Below, piece by piece: positions 33,576 to 42,888 of a DNA stretch of 49,180 nt. Made by a program: the position numbers and the translations under genes. This DNA comes from a bacterium (GTDB taxonomy: Bacteria; Planctomycetota; UBA11346): NCBI GenBank assembly GCA_020049615.1, contig JAIFKN010000088.1, positions 4,238 through 53,417 on the forward strand, given 5' to 3'. The notes beneath the pieces were generated by a model. It was not told the DNA's origin. It worked only from the letters and a program-made list of their open reading frames with translations, and ran no database searches. The stretch's first letter is position 1. Each line of letters begins with the position of its first letter.

Positions 33576-34537
33576 GGCCAGCGCACGCCGGCCTGCTCGC
33601 GACAGGCGTCGATCGTCCGGGCTAGCGCCAGGCTGTCGGCCCAGGTCATCTCGGGGTGCTCCAGGCGATCGGCGAACTCGGCCACGCCCAGCGCCTCGCG
33701 GGCGTACAGTTCGGTCCCGTCATCGTCCCAGACGAGGTCACTCGACGTACCGCCCTGGTGCAGGCGGAAGGCGGCACCGGCCTGGTTGCGGAATGGCTCG
33801 ACGATCTCGATCGCGGCAGCAGGCCCGGCGATAGTCGCCTGCTGCGGCATCGCCGCATCGCAGCCGCACACCGCGGTGGCGATGTGGCCGCCGGAAAAGC
33901 GCAGCGTCACGCTGGCGGCCAGGTCGACGCCAGTGCCGGCCAGCCGGGCGCTGCACTGCACCGCAGCAGGCTCGCCGAGCAGGGTGATCAGCCAGGACAG
34001 TGGATAGCAGCCGACGTCCATCAGCGCCCCGCCGCCGAGCGGGTCGAGCAGCCGGGGCTTGTCCGGGGCGTGGAAGCAGAAGCTGGCGTGGGCGGTCAGC
34101 GGTCCGCCGAGTTGGGGCAGCAGGCGGCGCAACACCCGCCAGCGCGGATGGCAGCGGTAGGCGAAGGCCTCCATCCAGAACGTCCCGGCGGCCCGCGCGG
34201 CCTCAAGCATCGTCGCCAGCTCGGCCGCGGTCAGCGCGGCAGGCTTCTCGCACAGCACGCGCTTGCCGGCGCGCGAGGCCGCGATCGACCAGGCCGCGTG
34301 GTCGCGGTTGAGCAGCGAGATGTACACCGCCTCGACCGCCGGGTCGGCGAGCACATCGGCGTAGGAACCGGAGCGCGCCACGCCGTGCGCCGCGGCGAAG
34401 GAGGCCGCCTTGGCTGGATCGCGCGCTCCGACCGCCTGCAGCCGGGCGCGTCCGCCGAGGGCGGCGACCTGGCCGGCGAAGCGGGTAGCGATGTGGCCGG
34501 TCCCGAGGATGCCCCAGCCCAGGACGCGCGGGCTCAT
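33572..34537 (-). CDS. Gfo/Idh/MocA-family NAD(P)-dependent oxidoreductase
   Basis: 321 residues. The Rossmann motif is GWGILGTGHIATRFA, the family marker is RVLCEKPAAL, and the C-terminal domain shows MEAFAYRCHPRW and GGGALMDVGCYPLS, as in glucose-fructose oxidoreductase-like and dihydrodiol-dehydrogenase-like members. It oxidises a sugar or cyclic polyol; the substrate is unknown. It overlaps the preceding small gene and the following glycerate kinase gene by 4 bp each, so the three are one translationally coupled operon. Confidence 0.93.
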   Translation of the reverse strand: MSPRVLGWGILGTGHIATRFAGQVAALGGRARLQAVGARDPAKAASFAAAHGVARSGSYADVLADPAVEAVYISLLNRDHAAWSIAASRAGKRVLCEKPAALTAAELATMLEAARAAGTFWMEAFAYRCHPRWRVLRRLLPQLGGPLTAHASFCFHAPDKPRLLDPLGGGALMDVGCYPLSWLITLLGEPAAVQCSARLAGTGVDLAASVTLRFSGGHIATAVCGCDAAMPQQATIAGPAAAIEIVEPFRNQAGAAFRLHQGGTSSDLVWDDDGTELYAREALGVAEFADRLEHPEMTWADSLALARTIDACREQAGVRWP

Positions 34538-34995
34538 GCCAGCTTGGCCTTCAGCGTCTCCAGCACCTCGACCTCGGCATTGGCCTCCTTCAGCGCCAGG
34601 CCGACCATCTTGCGCAACGACTCGGCCTCGGACGCATCGATCACGCCGTCCTCCAGCACGCTCTGGATCTCCAGCACCAACTGGCTCTCGCGGATGTCGC
34701 CGCGCGCCTGGTGGGACACGAAGGCCTGCAGATCCTTGGCCGAGACCTCGCCGGTCGCCGGCTTGGCGGCGTCGAGGCGGAAGGCATCGGCGATGCGCGT
34801 GGTGCCGTATTCCCTGGTCTCATGCCGGGCGAGGTGCAGCACCGCGACCACGCTGAGGTCGGCGAGGCGCTTCTGCCCGATGAGGACCTGGACCCAGCGT
34901 CGGGCTGAGCGCGGATCACGTTCGATGACCCGGGCGAGCTCGCTCATCGGCATGCGCTCTACCGTGGCGACCAGGGCGTCGAGAAGGCGTTGCAT
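34534..34995 (-). CDS. Small helical protein of unknown function
   Basis: 153 residues from the ATG at 34995 (GGAG about 10 nt upstream); an in-frame ATG at 35004 is possible. It is almost entirely predicted helical. The first ~60 residues (MSELARVIERDPRSARRWVQ) could be a small DNA- or RNA-binding helical domain; the last ~60 (VLEIQSVLEDGVIDASEAESL) look like a three-helix bundle. No family is recognised. It is the first gene of the operon with the Gfo/Idh/MocA and glycerate kinase genes and lies divergent from pth, 54 bp apart. Confidence 0.7.
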   Translation of the reverse strand: MQRLLDALVATVERMPMSELARVIERDPRSARRWVQVLIGQKRLADLSVVAVLHLARHETREYGTTRIADAFRLDAAKPATGEVSAKDLQAFVSHQARGDIRESQLVLEIQSVLEDGVIDASEAESLRKMVGLALKEANAEVEVLETLKAKLA

Positions 34996-35049
34996 GGCCT
35001 GCATGCTCCCGTCCCTGGCGCCGGCCGCAATGCCTCCACCATCCGCGAC

Positions 35050-35682
35050 GTGCGGCTCATCCTCGGCATCGGCAACATCGGCAGCCAGTACGCTGGCACC
35101 CGCCACAACGTCGGCTTCGATGTCGTCGACTCCCTGGCCAAGCGGCACGGCGTCACGCAATGGAGCCGCAAGCACCACGCCCAGATCGCCGCGTGGCGAT
35201 CGGACCAGGGTCAGGTCCTGCTGGTCAAACCGGAGACGTACGTCAATGGATCCGGCGAGGCCGTGCAGGCCCTGCTCGCCTTCCACCAGGCCCTGCCCGC
35301 CGACCTGCTGGTGGTGGTCGACGACCTCCATCTTGCCCTCGGCACCCTGCGGCTGCGAGCCGAAGGCAGTGCCGGAGGTCACAACGGCCTGCGTGATATC
35401 GAGTCCCGTATAGGCACCGCATATCCCAGGCTGCGTGTCGGTATCGGCGCACCGCCTAACGCTGGCGACGCGCAGATCGGCCACGTGCTGGGCCGCTGGA
35501 GCGAAACGGAGCAGCCAGACGTGCGCGACATGCTCGCCAAAGCGACCGACTGCGTCGAACGGTGGCTGAGCGATGGCGTGACAGCCGCGTGCCAATTCAA
35601 CGGTCCGCTGCGGCCGCCACCGCCCAAACCACGTCCACCCAGACCGTCACCACCAGCCGGGTCGGACGTTCCGTCGGCATAG
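35050..35682 (+). CDS. pth: Peptidyl-tRNA hydrolase
   Basis: 210 residues from a GTG at 35050. LILGIGNIGSQYAGTRHNVG contains the catalytic His (TRHN); the family's usual GLGNPG is GIGNIG here. LLVKPETYVNGSGEAV carries the conserved Asn, LLVVVDDLHLALGTLRLR the conserved Asp, and GSAGGHNGLRDIESR the GGHNG motif. It recycles stalled peptidyl-tRNA. A proline-rich tail of ~30 residues (PLRPPPPKPRPPRPSPP) extends beyond the usual end. The sequence upstream of the GTG is open but reads like non-coding. No clear ribosome site is seen. Confidence 0.93.
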   Translation: MRLILGIGNIGSQYAGTRHNVGFDVVDSLAKRHGVTQWSRKHHAQIAAWRSDQGQVLLVKPETYVNGSGEAVQALLAFHQALPADLLVVVDDLHLALGTLRLRAEGSAGGHNGLRDIESRIGTAYPRLRVGIGAPPNAGDAQIGHVLGRWSETEQPDVRDMLAKATDCVERWLSDGVTAACQFNGPLRPPPPKPRPPRPSPPAGSDVPSA

Positions 35683-35741
35683 CCACCACGCCGACATCCC
35701 CCCCTGCCATCGCCCGTCCCCTGCGCTACGCTCGGCGACAC

Positions 35742-37940
35742 ATGGCCAGGCATTGCCAATCCTGCGCGACCGTCCTGCCCGATGGACATGTCGGCCCCTG
35801 CCCCTCGTGCGGGGTCGAGGATCCCTCGCGCACGGCGGTGATGGCTACCCCAGGACCGATCACCATCGACATACGCACCCCAACCGGAGGTAGCCAGCAG
35901 GATCCCCTGCTCGGCCAGCGGATCGCCGGTTGCGTGGTCGAGACGGTCATCGGCCAGGGTGGGATGGGGCGGGTCTATCGCGCCATCCACGAGGGCCTCG
36001 GCAAGGCCGTCGCGGTGAAGGTGCTGAACACCGCCCTGGTCGCCAACACCACCTTCGTCGAGCGCTTCCTGCGCGAGGCACGAGCCGCGGCCCAACTCGA
36101 CCACCCCAACGTCGTCCGCATCCTCAATGCCGGCGAGGAGGGTGGCCGCCACTTCATCGTCATGGAGATCGTCGAAGGCGAGAACCTGCGCTCGCGGCTG
36201 CGTCGGGATGGCCGACTCGAGAAGGCCGAGGCCTTGCGCCTCGCCACCGGCACGGCCCATGCGCTGGCCGCCGCCCACGAACTCGGCCTAGTGCATCGCG
36301 ACATCAAACCCGACAACATCATGATCAACGAGGACGGCGAGGTGAAGGTCGCAGACTTCGGTCTCGCCCGCCAGGTCACCGAAGGCGGCGAGATCACCGG
36401 CGAGGGCATGGCCTGCGGCACGCCGCCGTACATGAGTCCCGAGCAGATCGCCGGCCACGCGGTCGACGGGCGCAGCGACCTCTACAGCCTCGGCATCGTG
36501 TTCTACGAGTGCTTGGCCGGGCGCCGCCCGTTCAGCGCCCAGGACCTGCTCGGCTGGCTCGAATGCCACACGCGCATGGAGCCGGAGCCACTGCGGCGCT
36601 ATGTCTCCGATCTCCCCGACGAGCTGGCCGAAGTGGTCATGCGCCTGCTCGCCAAGCGCCCCGAGGAGCGCTATGCCGACGCCCGCGAGCTGCTGGCAGA
36701 ACTGCAGTTCCTGGGTGGCGACGATCCGGCAGCCAATCCGCGCGACAGCACCCGCCGTGGTTCGCGCCGCGACCTCCAGCCGACCGGCTCGCTGCGCCTG
36801 CATCAGCTCCTTGGCCAGGGCGTGGACGAAGGCGCGGTGTCGCTGCACCTCGAACCGGTCGCTGGCGGCGGCCGCGTGCGCATGCGCGTGCGTACCGGCT
36901 TGAAGGAGGTCGAACGGCTGACGGCGGCCGGCTATCGCCAGCTGATCGACGCCTGCCGCAGCGCCGCCGGACAGGCCACCCCGGAGATGAGCGGCCCGGT
37001 CGAGGGTGTGGTCGAGTTCGACCACGACCACCAGCGCCGTCAGGCCAAGCTGACCATGGCGCCGACCCTGCAGGGGCCGCGCGCCGCCCTGCGCCTGATG
37101 GGACTGGTCAAGCCGCATCCGCATCTCATCCAGCAGGGCTTCGGCTCGACCCATGTGCGGGCCTGGCGCGACTGGCTGGTCGACAGTCCCGGCCTGGTCG
37201 CCGTCGCCGGCCCGGCCGGAAGCGGCAAGGGCCAGACCGTCGGCGGCCTGCTCGGCCTGCTCGATCTCGCCAACATGGTGACGGTGGCGGTGGCCGAGGA
37301 GACCCATGTCGATGCCGAGGACATCGCCCAGCTGCAGGTCGACCATCGCACCACCCGCCAGGACGCCCTGCGCCTGGCCCTGCGCCAGTATCCGGACCTG
37401 GTGCTGATGCTGGATGTCGACGGCCTCGGCGACCGCGACACGGCGCGCGACGCCTTCCAGGCCGCAGCCAGCGGACGGCGCGTGCTCGCCAGCTTCATGT
37501 GGGAGGACGCGGCCGACTCCATCGCCGGCCTGCTGATGATGGGTCTCGACCAGCGCGTCCTCGCCCGCTCGCTGCGCGGCATCGTCTCGCCGCGCCTGGT
37601 GCGCCTGACCTGCCCGGCCTGTCGCGAACCCTACCGTGCGGCGCCAGGCGACCTGGCCCGCCTCGGTCTCGCCGGCGACCCGGGACCCTTCTATCGCAGC
37701 CGTGGCTGCGAACGATGCGCCACCAGCGGCGGCCGCCGCCGCACCGTCGCCTACGAGTCCTTCACCCCGACACCGGACTTCTGGAGCGAACTCGGCGAGG
37801 AGCGCGAGGAACGCGTCATCGCCACCATCGCCGCCCGGCACGGCCTGGTCTCGATGCGCGACATGCTGGTGCCGCGCGTGAAGAAGGGCTACATCGATCC
37901 CGCAGCCGCTGCAGCAGCGGTCCCCCATACCTACGGCTGA
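35742..37940 (+). CDS. Ser/Thr protein kinase fused to a GspE/PilB-type secretion ATPase
   Basis: 732 residues. Residues 5-23 form a zinc ribbon (CxxC, then CPSC). A Hanks-type kinase spans about 60-325: GQGGMGRVY (71-79), Lys93, HRDIKPDN with D187, DFG 205-207, GTPPYMSPEQ. A GspE N2-like domain covers about 363-455 (VSLHLEPVAGGG, VRMRVRTGL, PTLQGPRAALRL), and the ATPase about 480-625: Walker A GPAGSGKG (K496), LRQYPDLVLMLDVDGLGDRD where type II ATPases have GEIRD. The tetra-Cys site is C624, C627, C656, C659. The Thr/Ser after the Walker Lys is Gly, and the Walker B Glu is missing, so ATP hydrolysis is doubtful. The start is the ATG at 35742; the ribosome site is weak. It lies 60 bp after pth. 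Confidence 0.88.
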   Translation: MARHCQSCATVLPDGHVGPCPSCGVEDPSRTAVMATPGPITIDIRTPTGGSQQDPLLGQRIAGCVVETVIGQGGMGRVYRAIHEGLGKAVAVKVLNTALVANTTFVERFLREARAAAQLDHPNVVRILNAGEEGGRHFIVMEIVEGENLRSRLRRDGRLEKAEALRLATGTAHALAAAHELGLVHRDIKPDNIMINEDGEVKVADFGLARQVTEGGEITGEGMACGTPPYMSPEQIAGHAVDGRSDLYSLGIVFYECLAGRRPFSAQDLLGWLECHTRMEPEPLRRYVSDLPDELAEVVMRLLAKRPEERYADARELLAELQFLGGDDPAANPRDSTRRGSRRDLQPTGSLRLHQLLGQGVDEGAVSLHLEPVAGGGRVRMRVRTGLKEVERLTAAGYRQLIDACRSAAGQATPEMSGPVEGVVEFDHDHQRRQAKLTMAPTLQGPRAALRLMGLVKPHPHLIQQGFGSTHVRAWRDWLVDSPGLVAVAGPAGSGKGQTVGGLLGLLDLANMVTVAVAEETHVDAEDIAQLQVDHRTTRQDALRLALRQYPDLVLMLDVDGLGDRDTARDAFQAAASGRRVLASFMWEDAADSIAGLLMMGLDQRVLARSLRGIVSPRLVRLTCPACREPYRAAPGDLARLGLAGDPGPFYRSRGCERCATSGGRRRTVAYESFTPTPDFWSELGEEREERVIATIAARHGLVSMRDMLVPRVKKGYIDPAAAAAAVPHTYG

Positions 37941-37959
37941 TCTGGGGCGGACGAGCCGG

Positions 37960-38925
37960 CTACCGCGCGACCAGCAGCCGGAGTTCCCCGTCGCCATCGG
38001 CCTGCCACGGCCCGGCCACCGCCGGAACCAGGCAGGTCTGCATCGGACGGATGCGGACCGAGCCGGCCGCCGTCGACAGCGTGCCAGTGCCGCGCAGGCA
38101 GGTGACGATGCTGAAACCGCCGTGTCCACCGCCGCGGGTCTGTTCGGCGAGGCGTTCCTCGACGGTGAAGTAGCGGCAGCTCGCCAGCTCGCGGCAGGTG
38201 CCGCCGGCGCGATGGCTGGTGAAAGGCGGGTTGCTGACGCAGCCCCCGGCAGCACCGGTGAAATCGATCGTCGCCAGCGACTGCGCGACATGCAGCGGCC
38301 GTGGCCTGCCATCGAGGCCAACCCGACCCCAGTCATCGACCCGGAAGGTGGCATCGCAGGTCTGCTGCACCTCGCAGATCAGCGTGCCGGCGCCGAGGGC
38401 ATGCACCGTGCGCGCCGGCAGGAACGCGAAATCGCCGTCGCCCACCGCTTGGCGGTTCAGGCAATCCGCGACCCGGCCGGCCGCCAGGGCGGCCTCGAAG
38501 GCCTGACGTGTGACTCCGGGCTTCAAGCCGACGAACAGTTCGCCGCCATCTTCCAGCACCAGCCAGCACTCGGTCTTGCCACGCGTACCGACGCCCAGGC
38601 TCCGGGCCAGGGCATCGTCGGGATGCACCTGCACCGACAGGCGGTCGCTGGCGTCGATGACCTTGACCAGCAGCGGGAATTCGCCGCCGTCCCAGGCGGC
38701 CCCGACGAGTTCGCGGCCGTGCAGACGGGTCAGTTCGCCCAGCTTGCGCCCGGCCAGCGGCCCCTCTGCGACCACGCTGTCGCCGCGCTGGTGGTCGCTC
38801 AGATCCCAGCTCTCGCCGACCGGCCCGTCGGGCAGGTCGGTACGCCAGCGCGCCAGGCGCCGCCCTCCCCAGACCAGCACATGGTAGACCGGAGCGAAGG
38901 CGAGCGGCAGGGCGAGCGGGTTCAT
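37960..38925 (-). CDS. manA: Mannose-6-phosphate isomerase, class I
   Basis: 321 residues from the ATG at 38925. Zinc-site motifs of class I enzymes are present: SVQVHPDDALA, RGKTECWLVL and PARTVHALGAGTL. It interconverts mannose-6-phosphate and fructose-6-phosphate. It is the last gene of a four-gene minus-strand operon, with its ATG overlapping the stop of the membrane-protein gene by 4 bp. This is the second phosphomannose-isomerase-like gene in the window, the other being the much longer one at 854-2710. Confidence 0.92.
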   Translation of the reverse strand: MNPLALPLAFAPVYHVLVWGGRRLARWRTDLPDGPVGESWDLSDHQRGDSVVAEGPLAGRKLGELTRLHGRELVGAAWDGGEFPLLVKVIDASDRLSVQVHPDDALARSLGVGTRGKTECWLVLEDGGELFVGLKPGVTRQAFEAALAAGRVADCLNRQAVGDGDFAFLPARTVHALGAGTLICEVQQTCDATFRVDDWGRVGLDGRPRPLHVAQSLATIDFTGAAGGCVSNPPFTSHRAGGTCRELASCRYFTVEERLAEQTRGGGHGGFSIVTCLRGTGTLSTAAGSVRIRPMQTCLVPAVAGPWQADGDGELRLLVAR

Positions 38926-40544
38926 GTCGGTGGCGGAGCCTGCCCCGCTGGGGCGGCAGGGGAAGAGGCTGGCGCCTGCGGATCCGCAGACGGCTCGGAG
39001 GCTGACTTTCCTTGGGGCTTGCTGCCGGTCAGGCGATGGCGGTTGGCGCGCATCGCCACGACCTTGGCGCGGATCAGCTTGCCACCGTCCTTCACCTCGT
39101 GCCGCCACCAGAAGATGCCGACCAGCAGCAGGATCGAGGTCAGGATGACCAGGCCCCAGCCCAGGATGCCCATGCCGTAGCGTTCGTGCACCGGGACGAC
39201 CTCCCAGGGCTCGGTGACGAACAGCCAGGTGTAGATGCGATCGCTGTGCCGCTGCACGCCGTTCGCCTTGTCGCGCATCTCCTCCACCTTCACCGGTATG
39301 GCGCGCTTCTTCAGGAAGCGGCCGAGGGCGGTGACCAGCACGCCCTTCTCCGGCGGCGGCTGATCGGTGATGACGGCCAGCTCATACAGCCGCAGCACCT
39401 GCTTGACCTCGCGCGACTCCTTGCCGTCGATCATCTCGGTCACCGGCGCGACATCGCGACGGTAGATCAGCAGACGGACGACCCTGGCGACGCCGAACGG
39501 CTGATCGCGGGCGACCTCCTGATCCTCCCAGGATTCGTAGACGTAGCCGGTGATCCGGTACGGCTTGGCGCGGTAGTCGGCCGGATTCAGATGCAGATCG
39601 TCGGCGGCCTGGTTGCCATCCTCGGCGCCATCCCAAGCCCCGGCAGTGGTGCGGTCGCGCAGGACCTGGCCGAGCAGGTAGTAGTACGGCCGCGTCTCGG
39701 TCCATAGGCGGAAGTCGTCGACCTCGCCGAACAGGTCGCTGGGCATGGAGAACGGCCGGTGAAACTCGGCCAGGGCGTCATCAGCCTCGGGCTGGGCCGT
39801 CGAGATGGCGAGGACTCGGCCGAGCACGATCGGCAGCTGGATCTTCGCCTCGCCGGCGGGCCGTTCATCATAGGCGAGCAACCGGCCGGTGATGCGGACC
39901 TGGGTTCCGAGCGGGATCTCGGCGGCAGTGCGCGCTTCGGAGAGCACCTCGACGAACTGCCCCTCGTCGATGGCCAGCAGCAGGCGCTGCCACGGACGGT
40001 CGGAGCCTTCGATCCGGCCTGGCAGCCGATCTTCCAGCAGGCCTTCGAGGATCATCGGCGTGCCGAGCCGGACGTGGTCGGCCAGCAGCAGATCGCGCGC
40101 CGCCAGCCGCTGCGGCAGGGGCGGCGTGACGCGATCAGCATCCAGCCGCGCCTCGGCCCAGGCCAGGGTGATGGGGTCGAGGCCGGAGGCGGTCAGCGGT
40201 ACACCGGCATTGACGTTGACCAGCGCGGCGGCCGCCTCGCGCGCAGCGTCGACCTCGGTCTGGGCCGGCATGCCCGGCAGGACCTCCCAGCCCGGCCGCG
40301 GCATCGGCGACAGCTTGGCGGTCACCGGCAGCTGCTCGCCCTTGCTGGTCAACGTCGCGGCGAGACGCTCCTTCCAATCCCACATCGTCCAGGCCAGCAG
40401 CCCGAGCAGCACCGGCAGGAACACGACCATCCGCCACTCGGTGCGCGACAGCTGGCCACGCTGCTTCGCCCGCAGGATGTCCTTGCGGTCGAGGCTGAAC
40501 GGTGGTGGCGCCGATCGACGCGGATCGGGACCGGTTGGGAACAT
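38922..40544 (-). CDS. Membrane protein of unknown function, two TM segments
   Basis: 540 residues from the ATG at 40544, with AGGAG 7 nt upstream. A polar N-terminus is followed by TM1 (about 39-54). A large region of some 410 residues (about 60-470) that looks beta-rich (LGTQVRITGRLLAYDE, YRITGYVYESWEDQEVA, VVRLLIYRRDVAPV) lies between the two membrane segments. TM2 is near 470-492 (ILGWGLVILTSILLLVGIFWW), and the tail is basic then Pro/Ala-rich. By topology the large region is probably outside. No family recognised. It sits between the beta-propeller gene and manA in the kinase operon, so it may be a signalling or transport partner. Confidence 0.75.
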   Translation of the reverse strand: MFPTGPDPRRSAPPPFSLDRKDILRAKQRGQLSRTEWRMVVFLPVLLGLLAWTMWDWKERLAATLTSKGEQLPVTAKLSPMPRPGWEVLPGMPAQTEVDAAREAAAALVNVNAGVPLTASGLDPITLAWAEARLDADRVTPPLPQRLAARDLLLADHVRLGTPMILEGLLEDRLPGRIEGSDRPWQRLLLAIDEGQFVEVLSEARTAAEIPLGTQVRITGRLLAYDERPAGEAKIQLPIVLGRVLAISTAQPEADDALAEFHRPFSMPSDLFGEVDDFRLWTETRPYYYLLGQVLRDRTTAGAWDGAEDGNQAADDLHLNPADYRAKPYRITGYVYESWEDQEVARDQPFGVARVVRLLIYRRDVAPVTEMIDGKESREVKQVLRLYELAVITDQPPPEKGVLVTALGRFLKKRAIPVKVEEMRDKANGVQRHSDRIYTWLFVTEPWEVVPVHERYGMGILGWGLVILTSILLLVGIFWWRHEVKDGGKLIRAKVVAMRANRHRLTGSKPQGKSASEPSADPQAPASSPAAPAGQAPPPT

Positions 40545-40608
40545 GGTTGGCTCCTGCCAGGGGATGAACGGTGCTGGAGCGCGACGGTTCGCGCGGAAGA
40601 CCGTCGCG

Positions 40609-42888
40609 TCAACGCAGGCCGATGGCGCTGCCGCCGCCGGCCAGCCAGGCCGTGCCGTCGGGCGACACCGCCATCGTCGCGGCGCCGCGCAGCAGCTCGG
40701 CGGTCGGGCGCGCCGACACCGGCAGCAGCGATTGGCCGCGGAAGTCGACCACCTGCCAGTCGGCACGGCTGGCATCGAGGACATGCAGCAATCCCTGGCG
40801 GTCGACCTGCATGGCGACGGCGCCGCGGAACTGACCGGGGTTCGACCCCTTGCCGCCGCCCGTGGCGGCGTGGCGCCCGGTCCTGGCCTGCTGGTCGAGG
40901 GCGTACTTCTTCACCTCGTAGCGGTCCTCATCGAAGATGTAGGCCGCATCGCCGGCGGGCGACACCGCCACCAGGATCGGCTCATCGAGCTGGTTGGGCG
41001 CTCCGCCCCGTTCGCCGAAGGCGAAGAGGAACTGGCCACCGGCATCGAACGCCGATACGCGGTAGAGGTCCTCATCGAGCACATAGGTGCGTCCGGCCTC
41101 GTCGGCAGCGATCGCCAGCGGCGCCTTGAACTGGCCGTTGTTGCCGCCCTCGCCGCCGAACACCAATGGCGCCTTGCGCAGATCGCGGCCATCGAAGCGC
41201 ACCACCGTGCACTTGTCGACGTCCAGCACGGCGATGGCCGAGCCATCGGGGACCACGGCCATGGCACCGGCCTCGGCGAACGGTCCGCCGTTGCGCGTGG
41301 TGCCGCCGAATCGGGTGGTGCGCCAGCCTTCGGCGTCATGCGCGGCCAGCAGGCCGGTGTCGACGTCGAGGGCGAAGATCCGGCCGAGGCCGTCCGCCGC
41401 CCAACGCGTGGAGCTGGCCAGGAGACCCGGGCCGCGCTGGCCCAGCACCCTCCCGTCGGCTGCGAGTCGAGCGGCGATCCCACCGGCATGGCAGACCACG
41501 ACCTCGCCACCGGCGTCGCTGGCGATGGCCACCGCCGATCCGGTGTTGTCGACGAGGCCGGCGCCAGCGCTGGGTTTCCAGGTTTCGGCCACCGTCCCCT
41601 TGCCGCCGTAGAGCTGGACCGTGCCGTCCTCGAGCAGCACCAGCAGTCCGCGCGGATGCACGGTGACATCGACCGGCCGGATCTTGGGATCGCCGGTCAC
41701 CGTCCAGGCGTCGAGGCGGCGCAGCTCGCCGGTGAAGCGATGCAGCCTCCGCGCCTGGGCGTCGAGCACCGCCAGGATGCCGTCCGGTCCGACGCAGACC
41801 CGGCTGACCTCGGCGAATCCGTCATCGCCGACACGGCCAGCGCGGGCGCGGAAGCGACCACTCGCATCGAAGACCATGACGCCGCCGGCCCGCTGGTCGG
41901 CGACGTACACGGTTCCATCCGCGCCGACCGCAAGGTCGCCGGGTTCGCTCAGCCCGCCGAGGGTGCGGCGCAGCTGGCCTGCCTCGGTGAAGATCAGCAC
42001 CGCTGCCTTGTCGCGGTCGAGGACATGCAGTTCCTTGCCACGCAGCACCGCCACCAGCGGTCGGCGTGCGCCGTCGCCAAGAGCCATGGGGACGGCCTGC
42101 TGCCAGCCGGGGCCGGTGCGCAGGACGCGTCCGGCATCATCCACACCGACCCAGGAACCGTCGTCGGCCCGTTCGAGCCTCATCCACGCCGGCTCCTGGC
42201 CGGTACCGAGGCCGGCGAAGGGCTTGCGTGGCCGGCGCGCATCGTCGGCCCCCTTCACGTCCAGCGGCAGGCTTAGCACGGCCTGCTGGCCGTACGGATC
42301 GACCACCGTCGCCTTGAGTGCGATGCCGCCCTCGGGCGGCTGGCCGGGCGCAGACCACACCACCTCGGGCTGCGCAGTCAGCCTGGCGTCGAGGTGGCCG
42401 CAGCGTCCGATGGCGCCGACCAGTTCCCAGGTGATGACCAGCGGATCGCCGTCGGGGTCGATGACCGGCAGCTTCACCGCGATCGAGGCTCCGGCAGGGG
42501 CAGATACCGCAGGCAGGGCGGCGCTGGCCGCCGGCGGCGCGTTCGGCGCAGCCTCGCCGGGCAAAGGCACGGCATCCCACCCCGCCTCCGGCTGGGCCTC
42601 GCCGGCCCGCCACAGCACGCGCAGTCGCAGGCGATCGCCCTCGATGGCGATGATCTGCCCCTTGGCCAGCAGCTTGCGCTGCTCGGTCACCACCTTGCCG
42701 GTGAGCGGATGCTTCACCACCGAGCCTGGACCATGCAGAGCGACCATCTGGCCGAGGTTCAGCCTGGTGGCGGCGTCGAAGCGCACGATGACGCCTGCCT
42801 TGTCGACGAGTTCGACCAGGCCGAGCGGCAGTTCGGCGGCGGCGGCGGAAGCGGCGAGGACGAGCGGGACGAGGGTACGGAGCTTCAT
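40609..42888 (-). CDS. Exported beta-propeller (NHL-like) protein
   Basis: 759 residues. A signal peptide (about 1-18) is followed by a ~100-residue region that speaks of envelope (DKAGVIVRFDAATRLNLGQ) and an Ig-like stretch (KLPVIDPDGDPLVITWELVG). From about 240 to the end come repeated blade-like units with NHL-type signatures (LAVGADGTVYVADQRAGGVM, VCVGPDGILAVLDAQARRLH, IAADEAGRTYVLDEDLYRVS, VAVSPAGDAAYIFDEDRYEV). Such propellers bind proteins or sugars. It overlaps the kinase gene by 4 bp and is followed, after a 64-bp gap, by the membrane-protein gene. Confidence 0.82.
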   Translation of the reverse strand: MKLRTLVPLVLAASAAAAELPLGLVELVDKAGVIVRFDAATRLNLGQMVALHGPGSVVKHPLTGKVVTEQRKLLAKGQIIAIEGDRLRLRVLWRAGEAQPEAGWDAVPLPGEAAPNAPPAASAALPAVSAPAGASIAVKLPVIDPDGDPLVITWELVGAIGRCGHLDARLTAQPEVVWSAPGQPPEGGIALKATVVDPYGQQAVLSLPLDVKGADDARRPRKPFAGLGTGQEPAWMRLERADDGSWVGVDDAGRVLRTGPGWQQAVPMALGDGARRPLVAVLRGKELHVLDRDKAAVLIFTEAGQLRRTLGGLSEPGDLAVGADGTVYVADQRAGGVMVFDASGRFRARAGRVGDDGFAEVSRVCVGPDGILAVLDAQARRLHRFTGELRRLDAWTVTGDPKIRPVDVTVHPRGLLVLLEDGTVQLYGGKGTVAETWKPSAGAGLVDNTGSAVAIASDAGGEVVVCHAGGIAARLAADGRVLGQRGPGLLASSTRWAADGLGRIFALDVDTGLLAAHDAEGWRTTRFGGTTRNGGPFAEAGAMAVVPDGSAIAVLDVDKCTVVRFDGRDLRKAPLVFGGEGGNNGQFKAPLAIAADEAGRTYVLDEDLYRVSAFDAGGQFLFAFGERGGAPNQLDEPILVAVSPAGDAAYIFDEDRYEVKKYALDQQARTGRHAATGGGKGSNPGQFRGAVAMQVDRQGLLHVLDASRADWQVVDFRGQSLLPVSARPTAELLRGAATMAVSPDGTAWLAGGGSAIGLR

